A DNA stretch of 64,000 nucleotides from Bacteroidota bacterium (lineage in GTDB: Bacteria; Bacteroidota; Bacteroidia; Bacteroidales; VadinHA17), in the NCBI GenBank assembly GCA_029547705.1, contig JAKPOU010000068.1:1-64000 (forward strand). Reading direction: 5' to 3'. A model generated the notes under the pieces. That model did no database searches and was not told the DNA's origin. It saw only the letters and a program-made list of their open reading frames with translations. The position numbers and the translations under genes were made by a program. Below are positions 1 through 7,865 of this stretch, piece after piece (the first letter of the stretch is position 1; each line of letters starts with the position of its first letter).

Positions 1-122
1 GCCGTTTTATCGTAAACGGATTTTACGCCATAAAGGTAATACCGTCCGTTGATCAGTTTCAGTTCTGTCCGGGGCCTCTTGTGTTTCAAAGCCCAATCGG
101 GGTGGTTTGCCGTTGTTTTCAT
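1..122 (-). CDS. IS transposase, N-terminal fragment (runs off window)
   Basis: The reverse strand encodes 40 residues from an ATG at 122 and is open to the window edge. The start reads MKTTANHPDWALKHKR and continues with LINGRYYLYGVKSVYDKT. The pattern HPxWALKHK, then INGxYYLY, then a basic segment is the N-terminus I associate with IS1634-like (IS4-superfamily) DDE transposases; this is recall, not a search. The catalytic domain lies outside the window, so intactness is unknown. It borders the AT-rich accessory island. Confidence 0.55.
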   Translation of the reverse strand, partial: MKTTANHPDWALKHKRPRTELKLINGRYYLYGVKSVYDKT

Positions 123-273
123 CGATTTTCTTTTATTATAATCATTACCTAAATAGGTAATACTAAATAACAACAAAAAAACCACACAAACAAATATTCA
201 TGCGGTTTTTTTCATTTTTCTATTCCCTATTTATTTAGGGTTTGGGATTAATCATATTTTTTAGTTTATACCT
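123..273. other. AT-rich IS flank with short inverted repeats
   Basis: This non-coding stretch lies between the transposase start and the next small gene. It holds a 6-bp stem with a 4-base loop at 145-160 (ttacct/aggtaa), an A-run/T-run hairpin at about 174-213 that could end transcription either way, and a short stem at 225-240 (ccct/aggg). The right end of the insertion sequence should lie here, but its terminal repeat cannot be fixed without the other end. Confidence 0.35.
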
Positions 274-450
274 ATGAGAAAAACATTACTGATATTCTTC
301 TTAATCATTTTTGCAGCAATCTTAGTGGTGAAGTCAATCATATTTAAAGACGTAATTTCCATAAAGAGTATTGCTCTAATTGGTATTGCCAGCATTGTAT
401 CTACTTTATTGTTTTGGGTAATATATACTCAGTTTTCGAGACGAAAATAA
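274..450 (+). CDS. Small hydrophobic membrane protein, 58 aa
   Basis: An ATG at 274 opens a 58-codon frame ending in TAA at 448-450. The product starts MRKTLLIFFLIIFAAILVV and has a second hydrophobic segment near residues 34-50, followed by a basic tail (SRRK). Two transmembrane helices are likely. I do not recognise a family. The positions of the basic residues and helices look like a real membrane protein rather than a random frame. It sits between the IS fragment and a large inverted repeat, an arrangement resembling a small gene cassette. Confidence 0.5.
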   Translation: MRKTLLIFFLIIFAAILVVKSIIFKDVISIKSIALIGIASIVSTLLFWVIYTQFSRRK

Positions 451-598
451 AACCTGCCCATCACAGTATATAATTCATAACGGGGCTTGTGGAAGTTTAA
501 AAATATGTGCTACTATCAAGCCCCTTGCCATGCTGGTGCGAAGTCACGTTGAACTCTGCCACAAATTATATACTCATTCATTAAGTTAAATTGACTCA
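451..598. repeat. Imperfect inverted repeat, attC-like, about 110 bp
   Basis: An outer perfect 11-bp inverted repeat pairs 465-475 (agtatataatt) with 564-574. An inner perfect 8-bp repeat pairs 482-489 (ggggcttg) with 517-524. An alternative 6-bp pair exists (487-492 with 559-564). A GTTGAAC, which fits the integron core GTTRRRY, lies at 549-555. The element directly follows a very small gene, as attC sites do, but the spacing of the arms is not canonical, so attC identity is only a possibility. No gene is seen here. Confidence 0.4.
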
Positions 599-649
599 AT
601 GATAGAAAATAATAAACGTAATATTTTCCTGACTCTTTTTTCCGGTTAA
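599..649 (+). pseudogene. 3' remnant of an ABC permease gene
   Basis: The frame ending at the TAA at 647-649 reads NKRNIFLTLFSG. It matches the last residues of the intact permease at 4605-5933 (NERNIFPTLFSA), and the similarity continues at nucleotide level past both stop codons. The rest of the permease gene is absent here. I read this as the broken end of an upstream copy of the repeated cassette. An ATG at 599 would give only a 16-residue peptide. Confidence 0.6.
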
Positions 650-922
650 TTTATTTCATTCACTGATCTTTCTTATAAGAATATATTTGACAGAGGATAT
701 TTTAAAGGTCTTCCGGAAATGGACTCCATGTCACGGCATTAGATAACAGAAATAAAATTTTCAGGTTACACTGTAAGGTTTTTAATGGAAAAATGTTCTG
801 GTCCGGTATTATTGGACTTGGCTTATTTATTTTTCGAATGCAGATGTAATTGTGTATATTAGATCTGCGGGCGGTAACCGAAAAGCCTGAAGAGAGTAGG
901 TGACAATTTCATTGTTATTCTT
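650..922 (+). promoter_or_regulatory. Cassette A upstream leader, with stretch identical to cassette C
   Basis: The region after the permease remnant is homologous to 5934-6150. Positions 841-867 are identical over 27 bp to 6071-6097. That block contains TATATTAG, one mismatch from the Bacteroidota -7 box TAnnTTTG, and is followed in both copies, and in the weaker copy at 3305-3360, by a gagag element. Conservation through an otherwise decayed region suggests the promoter and 5' leader of the peptide gene. Confidence 0.5.
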
Positions 923-1117
923 ATGACAGAGCTTAGTTTAGAACAAATGGAAAGCGTTGCAGGTGGTTTTAAAATGCCCTGTGGAGCTGCGCTGGCATTG
1001 TATGGAGTAGCATTTATAGGACTTTGTGCTTCTACAGGAGGCGCAGCTATTTGTGCTGCAGTAACTTTTGGTGCATCAATTTATGATGTTTATGCTGCTT
1101 GTTACCGGATGAAGTAA
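923..1117 (+). CDS. Double-glycine-leader bacteriocin-like peptide precursor
   Basis: The 64-residue product has a very short leader ending in a double glycine (SLEQMESVAGG, cleavage expected after Gly15). The core is about 49 residues, hydrophobic and rich in Gly and Ala, with four cysteines (Cys20, 35, 44, 60). This is the plan of class II-type bacteriocins and other peptides trimmed by peptidase-containing ABC exporters. No C39-peptidase exporter is in the window, so processing would need one elsewhere. Downstream are a 15-bp hairpin and then membrane/ABC genes that could give immunity or export. Bacteriocin activity is inference; the leader motif is seen. Confidence 0.65.
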   Translation: MTELSLEQMESVAGGFKMPCGAALALYGVAFIGLCASTGGAAICAAVTFGASIYDVYAACYRMK

Positions 1118-1130
1118 TTTCGCTCTTTTC

Positions 1131-1186
1131 AATTCAATGGTATCCGGTTATTAAATTTATAGGGATACCATTGAATTATTTTTAAC
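1131..1186 (+). terminator. Strong hairpin after the peptide gene (attenuator/terminator)
   Basis: A perfect 15-bp stem pairs 1131-1145 with 1163-1177 around a 17-base loop and is followed by attttt. It lies between the peptide gene and the downstream membrane/ABC genes. It probably ends most transcripts after the peptide, giving more peptide mRNA than transporter mRNA. Confidence 0.7.
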
Positions 1187-1195
1187 TTATTTGTG

Positions 1196-1879
1196 ATGAA
1201 TTTAAAACATAGACTTTCAAAAATTATTCTGTCATTTTCTTCTGTACTTATTTTAATCCAAACTTTCTTTTTGGCGGAAAAAGACATTTGGGCGGCGGAC
1301 TTATTTTATTATTTACCTTTTTTTAGTTTAGTAATAATCTTGGATTTTATGCTGTATGAAATTAGCTGCCCTGATTACAAAGGCTGTAATCATCTAGTGT
1401 TTTGTACATTTCCAGTGTCAAGAAGATCAATATTCATTATGGAAATTAGCTATTACCTAAAAAGGTGGGAATTGTATATTTTTGTAATATCAATTTTAAT
1501 TTACCTGTCTTATTTTTATTTCCTGAACAACACCCTAGTTTTCCCGCTTATATTAATTCTTATTCTTTATATTTTCCAGATTACATATTTGATATTTCTA
1601 CTTTTTTTCATAAAGAATTTATTTAAAATAAAAAATTTGGAATTAAACGTGAGAAATTTCTCCACGATTTTAATATCTTTTATTATTCTGCTATATTCAT
1701 TTGCTGACAAATCAAAAGCGCTTGAGTTTGTATTTTATAATAATCCTTTCTGCTGTGGATTTTTATCCTACTTGTTAGAAAAAAAATATGCACTTACTTC
1801 GTTTAGTCTGATTATTTCAGTTTCCGGATTGTTGTATTTATTTGGAAAAAACAAAATTAATGAATGGTCTCTTTTTTAA
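1196..1879 (+). CDS. ABC-type membrane subunit-like protein, 227 aa
   Basis: Nearly the whole protein is hydrophobic, with about six predicted transmembrane stretches. It carries a CTFPVSRRSIF segment like the short cytoplasmic turn of ABC-2 type permeases. A GTG at 1193 is in frame, but the ATG at 1196 is the better start. It overlaps the next membrane gene by 16 bp and is followed by an ABC ATPase, so the three likely form one transporter. At 227 residues it is about half a usual permease, and the next gene may supply the other half. GC content is very low. Confidence 0.6.
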   Translation: MNLKHRLSKIILSFSSVLILIQTFFLAEKDIWAADLFYYLPFFSLVIILDFMLYEISCPDYKGCNHLVFCTFPVSRRSIFIMEISYYLKRWELYIFVISILIYLSYFYFLNNTLVFPLILILILYIFQITYLIFLLFFIKNLFKIKNLELNVRNFSTILISFIILLYSFADKSKALEFVFYNNPFCCGFLSYLLEKKYALTSFSLIISVSGLLYLFGKNKINEWSLF

Positions 1880-2427
1880 CCACTCTTAAGTTTGCTTTAA
1901 GCTTTTATTGGGTAACAGCCAAACATATTTTAATTTTAATTATTTCCAGTTGGATTCTGTATTTCATCAATATAAATGATGAGATAATTAATTTTTTATT
2001 AATTAACTTGTTTGTGCTAAATATTATTTTAATTTACTCTTTATTTAAGAAAGATAAACTGCTGAAATTAAATGGATTTTATTGCTTATTTAATATTTCA
2101 GAAATAAAAATATTTTTTTCAAAGTCATTAATATTCGGTATACCTTTAATAATTCATTTCTCGACAATTTTATTATTTAAATTCAAAATAGAATCTCAAT
2201 TATATCTAACCATAATTTCAATAATACTTCTGTTTTTTTTAACAAAGTTGATATTTGTTGATGAGCACCTTAGACTGCTCAGAATATTTTATTTTACTTT
2301 TTTTTCGTTCACGATCTTGTTAAGTTACATTTTGTCAGGATTGTTCTTGATGTTAATAATCTTTTGGATATTAATATCCTATTTTATTTTTTTGGTAATT
2401 AAATTGAGCCGTGAAGAGAGAGGTTAG
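1864..2427 (+). CDS. Membrane protein, probable ABC transporter partner, 187 aa
   Basis: A 187-residue, almost entirely hydrophobic protein with about five or six predicted membrane segments and a basic end (SREERG). It starts inside the preceding gene and ends 2 bp before the ATPase gene, which implies translational coupling. I recognise no family. With the preceding 227-residue protein it may form a split permease for the ATPase at 2430. A frameshifted single ancestral permease is possible, but both frames keep clean hydrophobic patterns. Confidence 0.55.
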   Translation: MVSFLTTLKFALSFYWVTAKHILILIISSWILYFININDEIINFLLINLFVLNIILIYSLFKKDKLLKLNGFYCLFNISEIKIFFSKSLIFGIPLIIHFSTILLFKFKIESQLYLTIISIILLFFLTKLIFVDEHLRLLRIFYFTFFSFTILLSYILSGLFLMLIIFWILISYFIFLVIKLSREERG

Positions 2428-2429
2428 CC

Positions 2430-3179
2430 ATGGAAGAAATAATTAATTTTAATTCAGTTATTAAAAGATATGGGAAAATAACAGCACTCAATGGCTTGTC
2501 ATTCTCTATTAAAAAAGGAGAATCAGTTGGATTGATTGGTAACAATGGATGTGGTAAAACTACCACAATAAATGTCTTATGTAACCTAGTCAATTATGAT
2601 AGTGGTAATGTTTTAATTTATGGTAATAAAATAATTCCTGGTTTTGTCACCTATAAAAATAAACTAGGCATTTTGTTGAGTCCCCCGATTTTTGTAAATG
2701 AATTTACTCCTATTCAATATTTAAAATTTGTCTGCAAATTTCAAAAAGTTGATCAATTTGAAATAGACCTTAGAATAGAAAGCTTGATTAAATCATTTAA
2801 CTTAAATTCTTTCAACAAGAAAAAGATCGGAGACTTTTCGTCTGGAGATAAAATGAAAATAGCATTAGCTGCTGCTATTATACATAATCCTGAAGTTCTG
2901 GTGTTTGATGAACCATTTATTCATCTTGATTTCCAAACTATCGACTTCATCTCATCCTTAATCAAATCTTTAAGAAATAAAAAGACCTTATTTATTACCT
3001 CTCATAATATAGACCTTATGACTAATTTATGTAGCCGATTTCTGATTATGGATCATGGTCAAATTATTAATGACATTGCTTTGCATGAAAATATGTCCCA
3101 CAATGAAATAAAAAGCCTAATCACAGACAGTATCCTGAAACAAAATATTAGAAGTATTAATATGGACTGGTTTGAATAA
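2430..3179 (+). CDS. ABC transporter ATP-binding protein (cassette A)
   Basis: The 249-residue ATPase has Walker A GNNGCGKTTT, a divergent signature FSSGDKMK, Walker B LVFDEP and the H-loop TSHN. All ATP-hydrolysis elements are therefore present. Its size and single nucleotide-binding domain fit ABC-2 type exporters of the kind used for bacteriocin self-protection or drug efflux. It is the last gene of the unit starting with the peptide at 923, 2 bp behind its likely permease partner. The substrate is not visible; self-immunity is inferred from context. Confidence 0.85.
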   Translation: MEEIINFNSVIKRYGKITALNGLSFSIKKGESVGLIGNNGCGKTTTINVLCNLVNYDSGNVLIYGNKIIPGFVTYKNKLGILLSPPIFVNEFTPIQYLKFVCKFQKVDQFEIDLRIESLIKSFNLNSFNKKKIGDFSSGDKMKIALAAAIIHNPEVLVFDEPFIHLDFQTIDFISSLIKSLRNKKTLFITSHNIDLMTNLCSRFLIMDHGQIINDIALHENMSHNEIKSLITDSILKQNIRSINMDWFE

Positions 3180-3449
3180 GGTTTTCATGCATTGCAAAAA
3201 TCAATCATTTGCAAGGAGGTAATGAGTCAATCTTTGAGCGCCAAATACTTCATTTTTATGACTACTTGTTATCAATTAATAACTCCTCTTTTTCGTTACA
3301 GATAAAATACTATATATTAAATCTGTTCGTATAAACCAGGAAATTTGAAGAGAGTAAACATCTTTATGGTGAAACTATGGAAAAACAATCGGTTATGAAA
3401 ATATGCTTCACTATCAAATTAGTGGCAGAAAAGATATGAAAGATAATTG
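3180..3449 (+). promoter_or_regulatory. Cassette B leader region
   Basis: There is no gene here. A TATATATTAAATCTG block at 3311-3325 and a following gaagagagtaaa match the leader of cassettes A and C in order and spacing, though less closely. I read it as a diverged third copy of the leader/promoter preceding a decayed peptide gene. Confidence 0.4.
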
Positions 3450-3673
3450 GCAAGTGGGATATTGTCAGCAGACCCGGGAACAATATATTTTAGCCTTTGC
3501 GAAGTCGTTATAATTGTCTGTTCGAAGATTGCTGAAGCTATTTGCATTATGAAAAGAATCGATGCCGAAAATTTTTATGAAATGAGACCCGTAAAGATGC
3601 CTAAGCACAAGTTGCTTAATTAGGCTGTGTGGTAGCAAGTTTATTTGCAGGATTTGCCAATCCCTTTTTTTGA
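3450..3673 (+). pseudogene. Decayed peptide gene(s) of cassette B
   Basis: An open frame without a start codon runs from 3450 to the TAG at 3621-3623 and contains SGILSADPGTIYF and later KIAEAICIM. A different frame at 3623-3673 reads GCVVASLFAGFANPFF. Both segments resemble the remnant in cassette C (SSGIPFADPANIF, EIAETIFIM). The position, between the leader block and a hairpin ahead of an ABC gene, matches the intact peptide of cassette A. It is likely the remains of one or two peptide precursors; the alignment was by eye. Confidence 0.4.
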
Positions 3674-3762
3674 CTATGACCGGGATACACTTATCCTTTC
3701 TTTGTTTAACGAGACAAATGATTTAAGTTTATTAGTGATTTTGTTTCCGAGGTTGTATTCTG

Positions 3763-3803
3763 CACATAAGCTCCATAATGACTGAATAAGTGGAACTTAT
3801 GTG
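3763..3803 (+). terminator. Hairpin before the cassette B ABC genes
   Basis: A 13-bp stem with one mismatch pairs 3763-3775 (cacataagctcca) with 3791-3803 around a 15-base loop. The following T-run is weak. It occupies the same place as the strong hairpin of cassette A. Confidence 0.45.
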
Positions 3804-3825
3804 TTTGACAAAATAATTATTTAAT

Positions 3826-4563
3826 ATGATAAGCCTTAAGTCTGTTAATAAATCATTCAATGGTAATTCAGTACTGGAGGATATAAATCTCAGCCTGGAG
3901 AGAGCTCAGGTTTACTGCCTTTTAGGCAGGAACGGAGCCGGTAAAACAACTATACTGAATCTTATCCTGGATTTACTCACACCAGACAGTGGTCTGATAG
4001 AAGTCCTGAACAAACCCGGTAATAAACTTGACAATCAAAGTAAGGCAAGAATTGGGGTTTTAAGGGAAGATCTGGCAGTCATAAATGAATTAACCGGATT
4101 TGATTATCTTACTCTGACCGGTCATTTCTACAATATGTCAGGAATAGCAGCAGATCATAAAATCAGCGAGCTGGCAGATTATTTTTTTGATGAAAAGGAA
4201 GTAGAGCTTAAAAAGAGGATTGGGACGTATTCATTTGGCATGAAAAAGAAAGTTGCAATTATTGCAGCACTAATAAATGAACCTGATCTGTTAATTTTGG
4301 ATGAACCATTTGCTGGTCTGGACCCGGTTTCTGCTAAAAGACTCGTTACTTATCTGAAAAATTATATCAGTCCTGAAAGATTGATTTTGCTGTCCTCACA
4401 TAACCTGAATTATATAAAACAGATTTCAACCCATATAGGGATTGTCCATAAAAAGAGACTCTTTTTAGATTCTAAAATCAATGATTTTCCCGTTCGGGAA
4501 GGAGAGTCCTTTGAAGATGCGTTTTGCAGGTTAATTGAAACTGAAATTGAAACTGAAATTTAA
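3826..4563 (+). CDS. ABC transporter ATP-binding protein (cassette B)
   Basis: A 245-residue ATPase with Walker A GRNGAGKTT, signature YSFGMKKK, Walker B LILDEP and H-loop SSHN, so it should be catalytically competent. The C-terminus ends in a repeated ETEIETEI made by a short DNA repeat that runs on past the stop codon. It sits 41 bp before a 442-residue permease and probably powers it. An ABC-2 type export or immunity role is inferred from the architecture and its place in the peptide island. Confidence 0.85.
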   Translation: MISLKSVNKSFNGNSVLEDINLSLERAQVYCLLGRNGAGKTTILNLILDLLTPDSGLIEVLNKPGNKLDNQSKARIGVLREDLAVINELTGFDYLTLTGHFYNMSGIAADHKISELADYFFDEKEVELKKRIGTYSFGMKKKVAIIAALINEPDLLILDEPFAGLDPVSAKRLVTYLKNYISPERLILLSSHNLNYIKQISTHIGIVHKKRLFLDSKINDFPVREGESFEDAFCRLIETEIETEI

Positions 4564-4578
4564 ACTGAAACTGAATAA
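4535..4578 (+). repeat. Short tandem repeat across a stop codon
   Basis: Units of the type attgaaactgaa repeat through the end of the ATPase gene, over its TAA at 4561-4563 and a little beyond. The repeat encodes alternating Glu-Thr/Ile. Slippage here could lengthen or shorten the protein tail. Confidence 0.6.
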
Positions 4579-4604
4579 ATCCGTTCCGGCTAAACTGAAA
4601 AATA

Positions 4605-5933
4605 ATGTGGCAGATTTTTAAATTGTTATTGAGGAACTTCTCTGATTTATACAAATCCAGGCAATTATATAAAATAATTGTCTTTTTCTCTTCTTCAGTA
4701 TTACTTGGTCTTCTGGCAGGTTATTTACTTAATACAGCAAATGATGGATTACTGGTAAAAGGCTCAGATGAGTCAATAGTATATTTATTAGCGGGACTTT
4801 TCATGCTTCCATTCATAAGAATTGTATTGCCGGCATATAAGCCGCTGAGAAGGATAGTACTACATTATCATCCTGTTTCAAGTTTCAATAAAATGATTAT
4901 AAATCTTTTTATTGACATGTTATCGGGTTTCTTCATTTTCTTGTTTATTTTTCTTCTGACAATAACCATTATTTCCAAAGATTTTAATTTAAAGCTTTTA
5001 ATACAGGGTTATTTACTTATTATTACGTCACATCTTTTCCGGAGGATATTTCAGAATATTATTGAGAACAGATATGATTTAAGGTCATCTGTAACGATGG
5101 CTTTACTGATTATCCTGGTTTTTTCAATTTCGTTTTTCAAACGCCCTTATATGCCGTCGAACTTTGACTGGGCACTGATGATTTCGGGGCTTTCAGTTTT
5201 TCTTCTGTTTTTTATAGAGAGTAAAACCCCGGGACAAAACAGAAGCTTTCTGCATCTGAAGAAATCCACTGTGAAGAATATTTTCTGGCAATTTTTATTT
5301 TATAACAGGGCCGTCAGATTGTCTTTGATTATTGGATTAACCCTGAAGATCGTCTTTTTTATCACGGATATGTTTTTTGTCAGGCATACAGGACGTCATA
5401 TTTTAGACGGCAATTTATTATACTGGATTTTAATAGCTGCTCCCACTATTCATTTCTCATATGTGTTTAATAACCTTTGGGGCCATTATCGTATTTTGTG
5501 GCTGCAATTAAGGATTCATTCAGGGAATGACTGGAAAGAATATCTGAATATTTTTTATAAACTGATTTCAATACCGCTTGTTATAGATATGGTTATTTCA
5601 TTGGTATTTCTTTTAATACTATGGAATGATAAATTATTCGTTATATCCTTTTATTTGGTTTCTCTGTTTTTCTTAAGCTGCTTTTCTTTCTACTGGTCAT
5701 TTGTCAGTCCTGCTTATGCCACCGATTCTGCAGTTTTCAAAATAGCTCATTCCCCGAAAGGCAATTTTATTTGTCTGCTTGGTACAGGTTTACTCTATCT
5801 GATGAAAATTGACTCATGGTTTTATATGCTTATTCCGTTTTATATATTTCTATCAGTTTTATTTATCCTGAAAATAAAGTCTGACTTAGAAAAAAATGAA
5901 CGTAATATTTTCCCGACTCTTTTTTCCGCTTAA
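4605..5933 (+). CDS. ABC-type permease, 442 aa (cassette B)
   Basis: A hydrophobic protein with about ten predicted membrane segments. A central FSYVFNNLWG is paralleled by FTYLFNNFFG in the 452-residue permease at 9295, so the two are homologous. It follows an ABC ATPase and is taken as its membrane partner. Its last codons and the sequence after them are duplicated at 599-760, which marks the border of the repeated cassette. I do not know its substrate or a precise family name. Confidence 0.65.
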   Translation: MWQIFKLLLRNFSDLYKSRQLYKIIVFFSSSVLLGLLAGYLLNTANDGLLVKGSDESIVYLLAGLFMLPFIRIVLPAYKPLRRIVLHYHPVSSFNKMIINLFIDMLSGFFIFLFIFLLTITIISKDFNLKLLIQGYLLIITSHLFRRIFQNIIENRYDLRSSVTMALLIILVFSISFFKRPYMPSNFDWALMISGLSVFLLFFIESKTPGQNRSFLHLKKSTVKNIFWQFLFYNRAVRLSLIIGLTLKIVFFITDMFFVRHTGRHILDGNLLYWILIAAPTIHFSYVFNNLWGHYRILWLQLRIHSGNDWKEYLNIFYKLISIPLVIDMVISLVFLLILWNDKLFVISFYLVSLFFLSCFSFYWSFVSPAYATDSAVFKIAHSPKGNFICLLGTGLLYLMKIDSWFYMLIPFYIFLSVLFILKIKSDLEKNERNIFPTLFSA

Positions 5934-6224
5934 TTGATTTCATTCACTGTTCTTTCTGACAGAATATCATATGGCAGAACATATTTTCAGGATCTTCTGA
6001 AAAAAGGCTCCGGGCCCTTGAATTTTATTAATCCGGCAGCACCGGACTGGTATTTTGTATTTTCCGGATACAGATGTAATTGTGTATATTAGATCTGTAA
6101 TCAGGAAACGAAAACCTGTAGAGAGAAATTAGTTTCTTTGCTGTTCTTAGGAAGGAGTTTGGATTGAATCAAACAGAACCCCTCTTTGTAAGTGATTGAT
6201 TTAACTTTCATTCACGAAGGGAAG
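5934..6224 (+). promoter_or_regulatory. Cassette C leader region
   Basis: The stretch matches 650-920 in order, including 27 identical bases at 6071-6097 with the -7-like TATATTAG, then a gagagaaa element. In cassette A the equivalent site precedes an intact peptide gene. Here it precedes a decayed one. Confidence 0.5.
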
Positions 6225-6368
6225 CTCTTACTTGCATGGGTATGGGGCACTGGTATCATCGGGAATTCCGTTTGCAGATCCGGCAAATATATTTTTCTGC
6301 TGCATGAGATTGCAGAAACGATTTTCATCATGGAGGGGGATACCTGGTATTTTTCGGCAAACCGTTAA
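6225..6368 (+). pseudogene. Decayed peptide gene of cassette C
   Basis: One frame reads ALVSSGIPFADPANIF and, after a one-base shift, another continues with EIAETIFIMEGDTWYF and ends at the TAA at 6366-6368. Similar pieces occur in cassette B at 3450-3673. There is no intact start or double-glycine leader. It probably was a short secreted-peptide gene. Assignment is by eye and by position between the leader block and the ABC genes. Confidence 0.4.
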
Positions 6369-6398
6369 GGTGTTTGTCTTTTTAATGTAAAACAAGTC

Positions 6399-7865
6399 AT
6401 GCTAACAGAGGTTATAAAGCACTCAATAAAAAGCTTTCTCAGAAATACCACATTTGACCTGAGATTAATATTGAGGTTGCTTATGATCCTCTCCATATTA
6501 TATCTTTTTTCTTTCCTGGTCTATCTGGGTTATGGTTTTTCTGGTTTCTTATACTTGTACAGCCCTTCATCTGATCCGGTTACATTCCTTAATAACAGGT
6601 TATTACATATAGGTGCGGTTCTGTTTATCCTGCAGGTTTTTTCTATTAAAAATCCACTGAAAGCACTGCTGGCTTATTTACACTTACCGATTAAAAGAAA
6701 CAAGCTGGTATTGTATATACTTTTTCTGTCACAGTTCAATTATTTTTTTATCGGATTGTTATTGTTTTTTGTTCCATATTCAATCAGGACGATTCTTCCG
6801 GTTTACAGTATCCAGCAGTTTTTCTTCTATTTTCCCGGAGTTTTAATAATATTTTTTTCGGTCGGGTATTTCAGTTTGCTGATCAGGAATTTAATCGGGA
6901 TCTCTTATAGTTATATAATTATACCCATACTTCTGTTTGGAGGCCTTTACTTAATGGATCTTTTCCTGGATATTTCTTTTAAAGACATGTCCCGTTTCAT
7001 CTTTAAGCAACTCATTAACAAAAATCTATATTTTCTGATATTACTGATTTTAATACTTGCAGGATTATTAATCTGCAATTTCATTTTATTGAAAAAGGGC
7101 TTTTATGGTATTTATCAAAATCAAAAATCCTTGTTGAATTATTCATTCAGACCTGCCAGTCATTATTTTAGAGAAAATGATTTATTTACATATGTCCTTC
7201 TGGAAATCCGGCTTATTGCAAGAAACAGGCGGACAAGAGGTTTTTTGCTGATAATTTTATTCTTCTCAATTATGTTTTACAGAATTCTCCCTTATGATGG
7301 CAATCTGTATGTTATTTTCATACTTTTCATTCTTATAAGCGGGATGTTTGGCTATACTTTTATTCAGTTTTTATTTTCATGGGAAAGCGGATACTTTGAT
7401 TTTATCTTATCGACAAAATTCGATATCATTAAATATTTAAAGGCAAAATATGCAGTATATTCAATTTTTAGTGTAATTCTATTCACAGTTTATTTTCCTG
7501 TGATAAAACCGGTTCAGACCGGATTACATATGTTTTTCTCGGCATTATTGTATAATTCCAGCCTTGGATACTTTGTTCTTATTTTCCTGGCAACCTATAA
7601 TAAATTCAAAGTTGATCCGAACCGAAGTATTTTGTTTAATTATCAGGGATTAAACAGTTTCCAGGTAATAGGGGTATTGTTAGTTCTGCTGATACCAATT
7701 CTGACCCTGTTTCTTTTGCTGCTCCGGCTAAATTTAACTCATAGCCTCCTTATTATTAACTTATTATGTATTATTGCCTTAATCATTCAGGGTAAGCTCT
7801 GGAAAATTATTCAAAATAAATTAATGCGGAGGAAGTATATAAATCTTGAAGGATACAGGAAATGA
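6399..7865 (+). CDS. DUF5687-like ABC permease, 488 aa
   Basis: About a dozen predicted membrane segments. A conserved-looking FSWESGYFDFIL followed by YLKAKYAVYS recalls the DUF5687 family of Bacteroidota membrane proteins that pair with ABC ATPases. It overlaps the next ATPase gene by 4 bp (ATGA), so the two are translated together. The remaining pair (8599 ATPase, 9295 permease) follows at once, so cassette C encodes two transporters or one four-part complex. The role in peptide immunity or export is inferred from context. Confidence 0.65.
   Translation: MLTEVIKHSIKSFLRNTTFDLRLILRLLMILSILYLFSFLVYLGYGFSGFLYLYSPSSDPVTFLNNRLLHIGAVLFILQVFSIKNPLKALLAYLHLPIKRNKLVLYILFLSQFNYFFIGLLLFFVPYSIRTILPVYSIQQFFFYFPGVLIIFFSVGYFSLLIRNLIGISYSYIIIPILLFGGLYLMDLFLDISFKDMSRFIFKQLINKNLYFLILLILILAGLLICNFILLKKGFYGIYQNQKSLLNYSFRPASHYFRENDLFTYVLLEIRLIARNRRTRGFLLIILFFSIMFYRILPYDGNLYVIFILFILISGMFGYTFIQFLFSWESGYFDFILSTKFDIIKYLKAKYAVYSIFSVILFTVYFPVIKPVQTGLHMFFSALLYNSSLGYFVLIFLATYNKFKVDPNRSILFNYQGLNSFQVIGVLLVLLIPILTLFLLLLRLNLTHSLLIINLLCIIALIIQGKLWKIIQNKLMRRKYINLEGYRK

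Noticed and set aside
451-598. Confirmed integron attC site
   Set aside because: The arms are not placed as in canonical attC sites and no integrase is in the window; kept as an attC-like repeat only.
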